64,000 bases of DNA, from contig NZ_QMDX01000013.1 in NCBI RefSeq assembly GCF_007421925.1, forward strand, positions 36,702 through 100,701, in the 5' to 3' direction. This DNA is from Haloglomus irregulare (GTDB lineage: Archaea > Halobacteriota > Halobacteria > Halobacteriales > Haloarculaceae). Numbering within the stretch: position 1 is the stretch's first letter; each line of letters starts with the position of its first letter. This document shows, piece after piece, positions 8,603-17,116 of this stretch. The position numbers and the translations under genes were made by a program. The notes below the pieces were generated by a model, which saw nothing but the letters and a program-made list of their open reading frames with translations, had not been told where the DNA came from and did no database searches.

Positions 8603-9469
8603 TCAGCCCTCGGAGAGGTACTCGTAGGCCCACTGCACCCGCTTGAACTGTTCGGGGTCGCCACCCCGGTCCGGGTGGACCTCCTTCACCCGCTCGCGGT
8701 AGGCCGTCCGGAGCGTCTCCTCGGAGGCATCCGGGTCGACCTCGAGCAGGTCACGGGCCCGCCGGGCCTGCCCGTCACGACGCCGGGTGCGCCCCCGCCG
8801 CCGGTCCCCGCGCCGGCGCCGCCGCGACGACTCGCCCTCGTGCGCGCGCTGTCGGCTCCCAGTGTCGGTTCGCTCCCGGCGGCGGCCACCACGGTCGCCC
8901 GTCCGGCCGTCGTCTCCCCGGGTCGTCCGACGACCGCTCCGGCCCTGACCGCGGCCGCCGCGTCCCGTCGAGCCCGTGTTGCCGGTTCGGTCGCCGTCGT
9001 GCCCGCGCCGGAACTCGTTCCAGTGCCGGTCACTCCACTCCCAGTGGGCCTCCCAGTCGTCCCAGCCGCCCGCCCGGTCCCGTTCGGTCGCGTCCCAGAT
9101 GGGCTCGTCGTCGGGGCCGAGGCCGGCACCCGCGCCGGGACCGCCGACGCCGCCCGTCGCTCCGGCGTCGGGACCGGCCGTTCGTCCGCCGTCGGCCGCG
9201 GTGCTCCGCCAGTTCCCGTCCGGATCGACCCGGTCCTCAGGCCGGCCGGTCCGGCCGTCGGCGGTGCTCCGGCCCGGGTCGTCGACGCCGTCGTAGACGG
9301 AGGCGACGATATGTGAGGTGCCCGCGGCCCACGCCAGGTAGGCGACGACCGCCAGCAGGGCGCCGACCGGGAGGAGCAGGGGGGCCGTCGCGATACCGGC
9401 CCCGACCAGCACGAGTGCGAGGCCGCCGGCGACGCCGGCACCCCCGACGAGGAGCCATCCGGTGTCCAC
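8603..9469 (-). CDS. Membrane-tethered J-domain protein
   Basis: A 288-residue protein. Two hydrophobic helices occupy residues about 5-30 and 32-55. A long low-complexity linker rich in Gly, Arg and Asp follows (60-225), with a WDDWEAHWEWSDRHWNEF segment in its middle. A J domain closes the protein (about 230-288), with the HPD tripeptide in KEVHPDRGGDPEQFKRVQ. J domains stimulate Hsp70 (DnaK) ATPase. The membrane anchor plus C-terminal J domain suggests recruitment of DnaK to the membrane. It is not classical DnaJ, as there is no zinc domain or CTD. Confidence 0.85.
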   Translation of the reverse strand: MDTGWLLVGGAGVAGGLALVLVGAGIATAPLLLPVGALLAVVAYLAWAAGTSHIVASVYDGVDDPGRSTADGRTGRPEDRVDPDGNWRSTAADGGRTAGPDAGATGGVGGPGAGAGLGPDDEPIWDATERDRAGGWDDWEAHWEWSDRHWNEFRRGHDGDRTGNTGSTGRGGRGQGRSGRRTTRGDDGRTGDRGGRRRERTDTGSRQRAHEGESSRRRRRGDRRRGRTRRRDGQARRARDLLEVDPDASEETLRTAYRERVKEVHPDRGGDPEQFKRVQWAYEYLSEG

Positions 9470-9600
9470 GGCGGAACGGAGGGCTCCCCGCGTTGTAAAA
9501 CTCTCGCCCCGGGCGACGGCCGTCAGACCGGCGCTTGCGGGCGGCGGGCGTCGCCGGGAGGGTAAGCCTCAAACGCGCCGCCCCCGTGTCGACGGTACAC

Positions 9601-10431
9601 ATGGACCTTCGTGTACAGGGTCGCGGCCCGGCCGACCCGTTCCTCTCGGCCCGGGACCTCTTCGAGACGGAGCACGACCTCGCGTGGCCGGTCGAGGTCG
9701 AGGTCCGGACCGACCCGGACGAGCGGACCCTCACCGGCCACTACGACGACGAGCGCCACGTCCTCGTGATGAGCGAGCAGGCCGCCCGCGGGGCGATGGC
9801 CCGGGAACTCGCCCTGCACGAGTTCTCGCATATGCTCCGCTACGAGGAGTCCCACCCCTCCCACACGCAGTCGATGGAGGAGGCGCTGTTCCTCGCGCTG
9901 GCCGGGTGCTCCGTCGAACGGCGCAAGCTCACCCACTGCTACCAGATCGCCAACCACATGAAGGATGTCTACGCCGACGACATCACGCTCGACGTCGGCC
10001 CGGCGGACAAGCTGGTCTCCTTCCTGGAGTCGTCGCTGGCGACGGCCGTGGCGGACCGTCCGGCCGAGGCCGGTGCGCGCGGCGGCTGGCAGCCCGGGAC
10101 CACCGGTGCCGGTCGCGACGGCACCGCGGCGACCGCGGCCGCGTCGGAGGGCGGGTGGCAGCGGCTCACCCCCGCCTCGGACCCCGACATCACCGCGGTC
10201 AACGCCGCGTTCGCGCTGGCGCTGTGCGAGCGCCACAACCTGCTCTCGACGGACCACCGGCTGTACGACCTCGCCGGGGCCGCCGCGGCCGACGCCCCGG
10301 ACGTGTCGCTGGCCAGTTTCAAATCGCACTTCCGGACGCTGGCGGACGACCCCGGCGACTCGGAGTACCGGAAGGCCCTGGTCGACATCACCCGCGAGTA
10401 CGCCGGCGGTGCCGCCTCGGCCGCCGACTGA
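9601..10431 (+). CDS. Haloarchaeal DUF5781-type protein with HExxH motif
   Basis: A 276-residue protein starting at ATG 9601. The sequence ARELALHEFSHMLRYEESHPSH contains HEFSH, an HExxH zinc-peptidase signature, inside a helix. HTQSMEEALFLALAG follows, which could supply a third ligand. The C-terminal half contains an Ala/Gly-rich variable segment (about 150-185) and a conserved region DPDITAVNAAFALALCERHN. No signal peptide is seen, so it is probably cytoplasmic. The family assignment (DUF5781) is from memory of haloarchaeal proteins; peptidase activity is an inference from the motif. Confidence 0.7.
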   Translation: MDLRVQGRGPADPFLSARDLFETEHDLAWPVEVEVRTDPDERTLTGHYDDERHVLVMSEQAARGAMARELALHEFSHMLRYEESHPSHTQSMEEALFLALAGCSVERRKLTHCYQIANHMKDVYADDITLDVGPADKLVSFLESSLATAVADRPAEAGARGGWQPGTTGAGRDGTAATAAASEGGWQRLTPASDPDITAVNAAFALALCERHNLLSTDHRLYDLAGAAAADAPDVSLASFKSHFRTLADDPGDSEYRKALVDITREYAGGAASAAD

Positions 10432-10496
10432 TCGCAGCGGGACCCGGAGCCAGCGCAGGAGAAGACGTTTCTACTGGCCTGTCGTGACGTGGTGGT

Positions 10497-11852
10497 GTGT
10501 TCCGTCCCGTCGCCGTCCTGCTCGCCCTCTGTCTCGTCGCCGGGCCCGCGACGGCCCTCGGTGGCGCCCACGACGGGACGGCCGCTACCAACGCGACGAC
10601 GCCCCCGGAGCTCGGCGTCTGCGCCGGAACGGTGACCGAGCCCGCAGACGGCATCACCGTCGTCAGCGTCCAGGGCGCCCGCTTCCAGCCCGAGGTGGGG
10701 AAGACCACCGCCCGGCTGGTCGCGTTCGGCCCCCGCGGCAACATCCGCTGGGTGTACGAACCCGACGACGTCGTCTGGTCGTACGACGTCGACCCGCTGG
10801 AGAACGGGGACCTGTTCCTCACCGCGACGACCCGCGTCGACGGCGAGGGGATGACGCGGTTCGTGCGGTTCGACCCGACCGACCAGTCGGTCGTCTGTGC
10901 CGAGACGCTCGACCTCCTCGACACCCACGACGCGGACCTGCTGGACGACGAGCGCATCGCCATCGCCAACATGCGCAACGCCGACCCGGCGAACGGCACG
11001 AACGACGACCGACTGCTGATCTACAACCGGACGACGGGCGAGACGGAGTGGGAGTGGCGGTTCGACCCCCGCTACCCGCCGGGCGCCGGCGGGAATTACG
11101 GCGACGACTGGACTCACGTCAACGACATCGACCCCGTTCGGGGCGGCGAGGCGTTCCTGGCCTCCCCCCGCAACCTCGACGAGGTGATCCTCGTGAACCG
11201 GTCGACCGGCGACATCGACCTCCGACTGGGCCGTGACGGCGACCGCTCGACGCTGTACGAGCAGCACAACCCGCAACTCCTCACGAGCGAGGACGGCCGC
11301 CCGACACTGCTGGTCGTCGACTCGGAGAACGACCGCGTCGTCGAGTACGAACTCCGCGAGGGGGCCAACGCCACCGCGGGCACTGCCGGGCCGGGCGGCG
11401 CCTGGGAGCGTGTCTGGACGCTCGGGAGCGACGCGTCGTTCGACTGGCCCCGCGACGCCGACCGCCTCGCGAACGGCAACACGCTCGTCGCCGACTCCCG
11501 GAACCACCGGGTGCTGGAGGTGACTCCCGAGGGCGAGGTCGTCTGGGAGGTGTACGCCCCCTGGCTGGTGTACGACGTCGCCCGGGTCCCCGACGGGAAC
11601 GAGGACGGCGGCCCGACCATCGCCGACCAGGGCGCGAGCGGGCGCCACCGCCCCACCGGCGACGCGGATCTGGGCCTCGCCCGGCAGGAGGAGTGCGCCG
11701 AGACGCTCGACGAGGTAGCCGGCCGGGGAACCCTCCTCGGGTCCGGCGGCGCGGTCCGGGGCCTCACCGAGCGAGCCGGCAGCGTCCCGGTCGTACTCGT
11801 CGTGCTGGGACTGCTGCTGGCGGTCGGCGTCGCTTACCGACTCCGGGGATAG
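10497..11852 (+). CDS. Arylsulfotransferase (ASST)-like secreted beta-propeller protein
   Basis: A 451-residue protein with a GTG start. A signal peptide (residues 1-20, FRPVAVLLALCLVAG), a beta-propeller of repeated NG[DN] and strand units, and a C-terminal membrane helix (VPVVLVVLGLLLAVGVAYRLRG) are visible. Conserved histidines occur in LLDTHDADLL, DDWTHVNDID, YEQHNPQ and DSRNHRVLEV; ASST enzymes use such histidines for sulfuryl transfer. The propeller should lie outside the cell. A paralogue on the opposite strand faces it (12312-13754). Whether it transfers sulfate in this organism is not shown by sequence. Confidence 0.8.
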   Translation: MFRPVAVLLALCLVAGPATALGGAHDGTAATNATTPPELGVCAGTVTEPADGITVVSVQGARFQPEVGKTTARLVAFGPRGNIRWVYEPDDVVWSYDVDPLENGDLFLTATTRVDGEGMTRFVRFDPTDQSVVCAETLDLLDTHDADLLDDERIAIANMRNADPANGTNDDRLLIYNRTTGETEWEWRFDPRYPPGAGGNYGDDWTHVNDIDPVRGGEAFLASPRNLDEVILVNRSTGDIDLRLGRDGDRSTLYEQHNPQLLTSEDGRPTLLVVDSENDRVVEYELREGANATAGTAGPGGAWERVWTLGSDASFDWPRDADRLANGNTLVADSRNHRVLEVTPEGEVVWEVYAPWLVYDVARVPDGNEDGGPTIADQGASGRHRPTGDADLGLARQEECAETLDEVAGRGTLLGSGGAVRGLTERAGSVPVVLVVLGLLLAVGVAYRLRG

Positions 11853-12311
11853 CGGTTCGGGGCGGGGACGGTATCACGAGGGAGACGGGCGTGTGCCGCG
11901 ACGACGGCGACAGATACGGCCCCGGGATTCCCCCGCGTCCCGAGGATAGCGGCGGTAGCAGGGGCATCCCCGAGGCCCCCACTCCGGGCCGACGAGCGGT
12001 CGTCCGCTCGGCTGGGTCCATCATCAGGGACCGCGAGGTGGGGTCATCCCGCTCCGCTGGAACCGTCACGCCCGAGCGCGCTCGATCCGAAACCCGGCCC
12101 GGGCGGGGTCGAGGGGGACCGGACGCGGTGAGGCGGACAGCGGGGGATCGAGGCCCCCGGAGGGCGAGCGCGAGGGCCCAGGGACCGCCGTTATCGCGGT
12201 CAGGTAGAGGGCAGATTCCCGAGCTATTCCAGTACCTTATCACCGATACGGGCCTTCAGTGGTCTATATTCCCCAGTAAAATACTTATGTGGAACGTATG
12301 CAGATTACGGG
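11853..12311. other. Intergenic region between convergent ASST-like genes
   Basis: No gene is supported in these 459 bases. The first 400 bases are GC-rich with no biased frame. The last 70 (12236-12305) are AT-rich, with TATATTCCCC and AAAATACTTAT stretches that could serve as the transcription end of either convergent gene. No tRNA-like or repeated element was seen. Confidence 0.5.
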
Positions 12312-13754
12312 TCAGAGACGTTCCTCGGGGGTCCCACCTGAGGAGAGTCCCTGGACGGCCTCCAGGATGCGCCGGCGCTGGTAGACGACCTCGCCGGCGC
12401 CCCAGGCCAGCAACAGCGGGACGAGCAGGAACACCCCGAGCAGCGCCCACGAGGACATCCAGACGGGGCGGAGGAAGGGCGTGACGTGGCTGTAACTGGC
12501 GGCGACTTCCGCGCCGAGTGACGCGACGGGCGTGTCGGCGGTGTTGCGGCGGAGCCAGTCCGGGAACGTCTCCTGGGAGGCGGGGCCGGTGCCGGCGCCG
12601 CCGGTCACGGTGTGGCTGCCGGCCTCGCCGAGCGCGGCCATCGAGGGGCCGTTCGACCCCGGCGCACCTCGCTCGGCGTCGTACGGCGCCCACGCGGCGT
12701 AGAACTCCCAGACGATCTCCCCCTGCGGCGTGACCTCGACGGCGCGGTGGTTGAGCGAGTCCGTCACGAGCGTGTTCCCGTTGGGCAGTCGGTCGGCGTC
12801 GCGCGGCCAGTTGAAGCCGCCGACGCTCCAGACCCGCTCCCAGGAGCCGTTCCGGTGGGCGTACTCGACGACGCGGTCGTTCTCCGAGTCCGCCACCAGG
12901 ACGGTGGGCGTACCCGACTCGTCGAGGAAGAAGTCGGGATTATGCTGCTCGAACAGCCGGGAGTGGTTCCCGTCGCTGCCGAGCCGGTACTCGATCTCGT
13001 CCGTGGAGCGGTTGATGACGATGACCTGGTCGAAGTTGCGTGGCGAGACCAGGTAGCGGCCGTCGCCGACCTTGTCGACGTCGTTGACGTGAGTCCAGTC
13101 CGTGTTGAACCCGCCCTCCGTGTCGTTGGCGTAGTGGTCGCGGAACCGCCACTCCCAGACGACCGACTCGTTCCCGCGGTCGTAGACCAGCACCCGGTCG
13201 TTCGCGACGCCGTCCTCGTACTCGCGCATGTTGGCGACGAGCAGTTGGTCGCCGTTGATGCGGTCGACGTCGTGGGTGTCGGTGAAGTCGAACCGCTCGG
13301 ACCACGCCACCTCGTCGGTGTCGGGGTCGTAGGAGAAGACGACCGTGCCGGAGGGGTTGGTGGAGGTGACCAGCAGGTTCCCGTTCGGCAGCGGGTCGGC
13401 GTCGTAGAACCAGCGCGCCTGCACCGGCAGGTCGTTGTCGACGCCGGAGATGAGTTCCTCGCCGTCGGCGTCGCCGTCCGCGGCCACGACCCGGGCTGGT
13501 TTCTTCGCGTTGCCGACGCCCTTGAAGTGGAACCCCTGGACGGAGACGTAGGTGGTCTCCTCGGCGGGCCGGTCGACCGTGCCGGGACCGAGCCGCGTGC
13601 CGGGGTCCGAGGCCGCGGAGACGACCGTCGGGGCGAGCAGGAGGAGGCAGACGACCGCGAGGACGGCCCGGGCGCGCCAGGCCCGGGACTCGGCGAGCCG
13701 ACGGCGCGCCCCGGTCAGGCGGCCGCGGAGACGGTCGGGGACCGACGAATCCAT
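12312..13754 (-). CDS. ASST-like membrane-anchored beta-propeller protein, paralogue
   Basis: A 480-residue protein from ATG 13754 (MDSSVPDRLRG). An N-terminal basic segment is followed by a membrane helix (about 30-50, AVLAVVCLLLLAPTVVSAA), the beta-propeller, a second membrane helix near residue 440 (SSWALLGVFLLVPLLLAWG) and a basic cytoplasmic tail. It shares with the convergent gene TYVSVQGFHF, FTDTHDVDRI, TDWTHVNDVD, FEQHNPDFF, VADSENDRVVEY and GFNWPRDADRLPNGNTLVTD. The histidines in those blocks are the ASST-like candidates for sulfuryl transfer. The acceptor is unknown; surface glycans are a reasonable guess. Confidence 0.8.
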   Translation of the reverse strand: MDSSVPDRLRGRLTGARRRLAESRAWRARAVLAVVCLLLLAPTVVSAASDPGTRLGPGTVDRPAEETTYVSVQGFHFKGVGNAKKPARVVAADGDADGEELISGVDNDLPVQARWFYDADPLPNGNLLVTSTNPSGTVVFSYDPDTDEVAWSERFDFTDTHDVDRINGDQLLVANMREYEDGVANDRVLVYDRGNESVVWEWRFRDHYANDTEGGFNTDWTHVNDVDKVGDGRYLVSPRNFDQVIVINRSTDEIEYRLGSDGNHSRLFEQHNPDFFLDESGTPTVLVADSENDRVVEYAHRNGSWERVWSVGGFNWPRDADRLPNGNTLVTDSLNHRAVEVTPQGEIVWEFYAAWAPYDAERGAPGSNGPSMAALGEAGSHTVTGGAGTGPASQETFPDWLRRNTADTPVASLGAEVAASYSHVTPFLRPVWMSSWALLGVFLLVPLLLAWGAGEVVYQRRRILEAVQGLSSGGTPEERL

Positions 13755-13897
13755 ACCGGCGCGTGTGGTGGCCCCTATCTGTCTCTTGTGGTTCCGCACG
13801 CCCGATGGCCGGGTCACCCGGCTGCCGCGGTGGCACGACGGGACCCGCAGTTGCCATCGCCGAGGGCGTTAAGAGCGCCGGTGTGCTACGGACGGAT

Positions 13898-14530
13898 ATG
13901 CAACTGTCGCGGGTCGCGCGACACGACCCCGTCCCCGTCACCGACGAGGAGCGCGAGGCCGGCGTGCTGGTCGCGGTCGTCGACCCCGGGAACGGGTCGT
14001 GGCCCCACGGGGCGCCGCCCGAGGACCCGCACGTCCTCTTCATCAAGCGCCAGGACGACCTCGGCGAACACGCCGGCCAGATGAGCTTCCCCGGCGGCGG
14101 CCGCGAGACGTTCGACCACGACCTGCAGGGGACGGCGCTGCGCGAGGCCAACGAGGAGGTCGGCGTCGACCCCGACGGCGCCGACGTGGTCGGCCGGCTG
14201 GACGACATCCGCACCGTCACGGAGTACGCCGTCCGGCCGTACGTCGCACGCGTCCCGAACGGCCCGTACGAGCCACGCGACACCCGCGAGGTGGCGGCGG
14301 TCGCGGCGCTGTCCGTCGCCGACCTCACTGACCGCGCCAACTACGACTCCGAGCGCCGCGACCACCCCCACTACGGCGACATCCGGCTCCACTACTTCCG
14401 CGTCGACGGCTACACCGTCTGGGGCGCCACCGCCCGGATGCTGGTGCAGTTCCTCGAACTCGCCGTCGGCTGGGAGATGCCGCCCGAACCCGACCGGGAG
14501 GTCGAACCGGACGCCGAGTTCCCGGTCTGA
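13898..14530 (+). CDS. Nudix hydrolase, CoA pyrophosphatase type
   Basis: A 210-residue protein from ATG 13898. It has HVLFIKRQDDLGEHAGQMSFPGGG, the extension seen in the NudL/UPF0035 group of CoA-pyrophosphatases, followed by ALREANEEVGVD, the helix of the Nudix box that holds the divalent metal. The C-terminal part, DYRLHYFRVDGYTVWGATARM in character, also matches that group (the WG.TA.. motif). It should hydrolyse CoA or a related nucleoside diphosphate derivative in the cytoplasm. It lies alone, divergent from the ASST paralogue. Confidence 0.88.
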   Translation: MQLSRVARHDPVPVTDEEREAGVLVAVVDPGNGSWPHGAPPEDPHVLFIKRQDDLGEHAGQMSFPGGGRETFDHDLQGTALREANEEVGVDPDGADVVGRLDDIRTVTEYAVRPYVARVPNGPYEPRDTREVAAVAALSVADLTDRANYDSERRDHPHYGDIRLHYFRVDGYTVWGATARMLVQFLELAVGWEMPPEPDREVEPDAEFPV

Positions 14531-14712
14531 GGCGAACCTCGGCGGCTGATAGCAAGCCTCCGATGACTGTTTGCCGTGTGCCAACCAGCCGATGGAAGCC
14601 GGGGGCGTTATCCAAGTCTGCCAGTCGGATCGTCAGGCGTTCGGCGGGACGCTCCGACGACGGAGGAGAGGAGTGTGGGGAACTCGGACCCTCGCTTTCG
14701 ACTGTTCCGGTG

Positions 14713-15651
14713 TTATTCCTCGTCGGTCCCGGGCACGGTGTTGAACTCGGTGTCCCCCGTCGCAAGGTTGCGTGCGTCATCAGGACCCCGGCTCACGATC
14801 TGGATTTCATCGGGCAGCGGGTCGGTGTACGACGTGCCGTCCGGGCCGACGAGGTCGTCGTCACCATCGAGGCTGAATCCCCTGAAATCCGCGTCGATGC
14901 CGACGACCATCTCCTCGCCCGGTTCGAGGAAGTACCGACCCTGGCTGTTACCCACGACCACACCCCTATCGAGGAAGACGTTGTTCGAGTCCGTCGGATT
15001 ATTGAATCGGTTGGTCCGGAACTCATCCGTGATGGCCGGTCCGTCGGCCTTGACCACGGTGACTGGGTGTCCCTGATTGATCCACGCCTGTCGCTGCGTG
15101 TTGCTTGGATCCGGGCTGATGTTCGCCTGTGCGGGTACCAGTCCGGTGATGGTCAGCCGTTGCTGTGCATCGGGTGTGCCGGGAACCGGGTCGATCTGGC
15201 TGAATACGCGCCGTCTAGCACCTAAGGCCCCGTTCTCCGTGCTGGTGATCCGAAGCGGCCCACGGAAGAAATGGAGCGGCCCCTCGTCACCGAGCAGGTC
15301 GTTGCCGTCGTCGGTGGTGTCCTTGATCCAGACGACTTGGTCGCTGCCGGCCTGATTCCGGATACGGAAGATGTCGTCGATCGTCGTTCGAGCGCCGACG
15401 TTGAACCCGGTGACCCCCTCGGCGTCGCTGGCCCGGGAGAGGTCGATACCCAGGGTCCCCCCGTCGGTCGTTGCGAACTGGCTGTTCTCGCTCCCCTCGG
15501 TCGAGAACGAGATGAGGCCGTCGGTATCCCGCACGACGTCGATGCTTGTCTCTCGATCCGCCCAGATGTCGATGCTCGCACTGGATCCGATCGCGAAGGC
15601 ACTCCCGGCCGCGACCGACCCCAGCGCCGCGATGTATTTCCGTCGGTTCAT
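14713..15651 (-). CDS. Secreted surface protein (DUF1102/TasA-like)
   Basis: A 312-residue protein if started at MNRRKYIAALG (ATG 15651). It has an N-terminal signal with an RR pair and the AALGSVAAGSAFAIGSSAS hydrophobic stretch. The following segment, SIDIWADRETSIDVVRDTDGLISF, resembles the start of haloarchaeal DUF1102 proteins, which have TasA/camelysin-like folds. The rest is an Asp-rich beta-type ectodomain with no membrane anchor. It is divergent from a winged-helix membrane protein, which may control it. The family assignment is tentative; there is no enzyme motif. Confidence 0.7.
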   Translation of the reverse strand: MNRRKYIAALGSVAAGSAFAIGSSASIDIWADRETSIDVVRDTDGLISFSTEGSENSQFATTDGGTLGIDLSRASDAEGVTGFNVGARTTIDDIFRIRNQAGSDQVVWIKDTTDDGNDLLGDEGPLHFFRGPLRITSTENGALGARRRVFSQIDPVPGTPDAQQRLTITGLVPAQANISPDPSNTQRQAWINQGHPVTVVKADGPAITDEFRTNRFNNPTDSNNVFLDRGVVVGNSQGRYFLEPGEEMVVGIDADFRGFSLDGDDDLVGPDGTSYTDPLPDEIQIVSRGPDDARNLATGDTEFNTVPGTDEE

Positions 15652-15928
15652 CGATGACTGAGTGCCGGATGCACTCACTCACCGGTGTGCTTGGTGCCCT
15701 TCTTAGTATACACACACCAACCCGGACACATGGGGGCCGTTTCGGCGGCGTAAACGGGGCCAGGTCCGCCCCGACGACGGTACCGGTCGGCCGACGGGCG
15801 AGGGCGAGAGCCATTAACGGGTGATTAGCGCACCCGGCGCGTGCCGGTGCCGGTGGGCGACGAATAGTTACCGGGAACCGTGGATAATAATAGGCGCTAT
15901 GAGAGTACATGCCACGGGGAACTGACGG
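15652..15928. promoter_or_regulatory. Divergent promoter region
   Basis: This 277-base gap separates the secreted-protein gene (minus) and the winged-helix gene (plus). TATACTAAGA read on the minus strand (15701-15710) lies about 50 bases before the secreted protein's ATG. GGATAATAATAGG (about 15884-15896) lies about 35 bases before the winged-helix gene's ATG. Both are plausible TATA boxes. The middle is GC-rich and has no frame worth reporting. Confidence 0.45.
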
Positions 15929-16597
15929 ATGTGTGCGGCATCGAACACCGACGGGAAGAGCGGGTCGGCGGGTCCGGAGGGCCCGGCCGACGACGCACTG
16001 GGAGCACCGGGCGAGGACAGGGGACGAACCGATATCGACCACGACGAACTGTTCGACCTATTGAGCAACCGACGGCGCCGGTTCGCGATCCACTACCTGA
16101 AGCAACGCCCCGGCGAGCGGGTCGGGATGGGGGAGCTGTCGCGGTGGGTCGCCGCCTGGGAGAAGGGGGTCGAACCGGAGGCCCTGGACTACGACGAGCG
16201 CAAGACCGTCCACAACTCGCTGTATCAGCACCACGTGCCGCGGCTGGACGACGCGGCACTGGTCGACTACGACGCGAACCGCGGGACGGTACGCCTGACC
16301 GACGCCGGACGCGACGTGGACCTCTATCTGGAGGCGGTGACGGGAGGTGAGGTGCCCTGGGCGGCGTACTTCATCCTGCTCTCGGTGCTCGGCATCTTCG
16401 CGGTGCTGGGGGCCGGGACCGGCTTCCTGCCACAGGTCGAGATGGGCGCCGTCTGGGGTGTCGGGGTCGCGGTCGGCTTCCTCGTCTCCTCGCTCGTGTT
16501 CCTGTACGACATGCGGACCCGGATGCGGCTCGGGTGCGACGGGCCGCCGCCGGAGGTGATGCGGTCCGGGGCCGCGGCCGACGCCGACGGCGACTGA
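15929..16597 (+). CDS. Winged-helix membrane protein (DUF7344-type)
   Basis: A 222-residue protein. A disordered acidic N-terminus (1-35) is followed by DHDELFDLLSNRRRRFAIHYL, the signature of the haloarchaeal DUF7344 winged-helix domain (about 40-135), with RKTVHNSLYQHHVPRLDDAALVDYD as the recognition part. Two transmembrane helices follow (about 148-170 and 177-197) before a short polar tail. Such proteins are thought to be DNA-binding regulators, here attached to the membrane. The divergent secreted-protein gene is the obvious candidate target. This role is an inference. Confidence 0.8.
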   Translation: MCAASNTDGKSGSAGPEGPADDALGAPGEDRGRTDIDHDELFDLLSNRRRRFAIHYLKQRPGERVGMGELSRWVAAWEKGVEPEALDYDERKTVHNSLYQHHVPRLDDAALVDYDANRGTVRLTDAGRDVDLYLEAVTGGEVPWAAYFILLSVLGIFAVLGAGTGFLPQVEMGAVWGVGVAVGFLVSSLVFLYDMRTRMRLGCDGPPPEVMRSGAAADADGD

Positions 16598-17116
16598 GAA
16601 CCGCGGCGACCCGCCGTGTCGTTCCCGCAGGAGCCGTGCGTGCCCCGCACGAACGCGGCGGAGCCAGCGGGCCGGGTGGACGGGGCGTTCGGTTCGTCGC
16701 TGTCCACGCCGGGGAGGCGGCCGCCGGGTTCGAACACCTCGTGGCTCCTCCCGACCGTACCCGTTCCGGGCGTGTGATGCAGGAGCAGGGACGTCGGGAC
16801 TCATCCCGTACGTCCGGGAGCGCGGCGTCGAGGTGAGCACGTCGAGTCACCGTTCGACTCCCACCCCGGCGTGTCCGACGTCGGACCGGTCGACGGCGTC
16901 GAACACGAACGCCTGCTGCGTACCGAGTGGACAGGGGTACGTCGGCATCCTGAGCACTCCGGGGCCGACGTGGTCGTCACGACGGTGGAGGACGAGGCGT
17001 CGGAGCAACGACGCGGGGGGCGACGCCCACGGCCAGACGGCGCTCCATCGGAACCGCTCTGCGGGGCCTCCCTTCCGACACGTTCTAATCCGCCGGCATC
17101 CGAACCTCGACAACGG
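16598..17116. other. Intergenic region upstream of gpmI
   Basis: No gene is supported in these 519 bases. A minus-strand frame ending at 16847 (segment MPTYPCPLGTQQAFVFD) has a protein-like look but neither a start nor a recognisable family, and may be a remnant. TTCTAATCC near 17084-17092 could be the gpmI TATA box, about 30 bases before its ATG. Confidence 0.4.

Noticed and set aside
16847..17000. Minus-strand peptide ending near 16847 upstream of gpmI
   Set aside because: It has no start codon in a sensible position and no recognised family; mentioned only in the intergenic entry.
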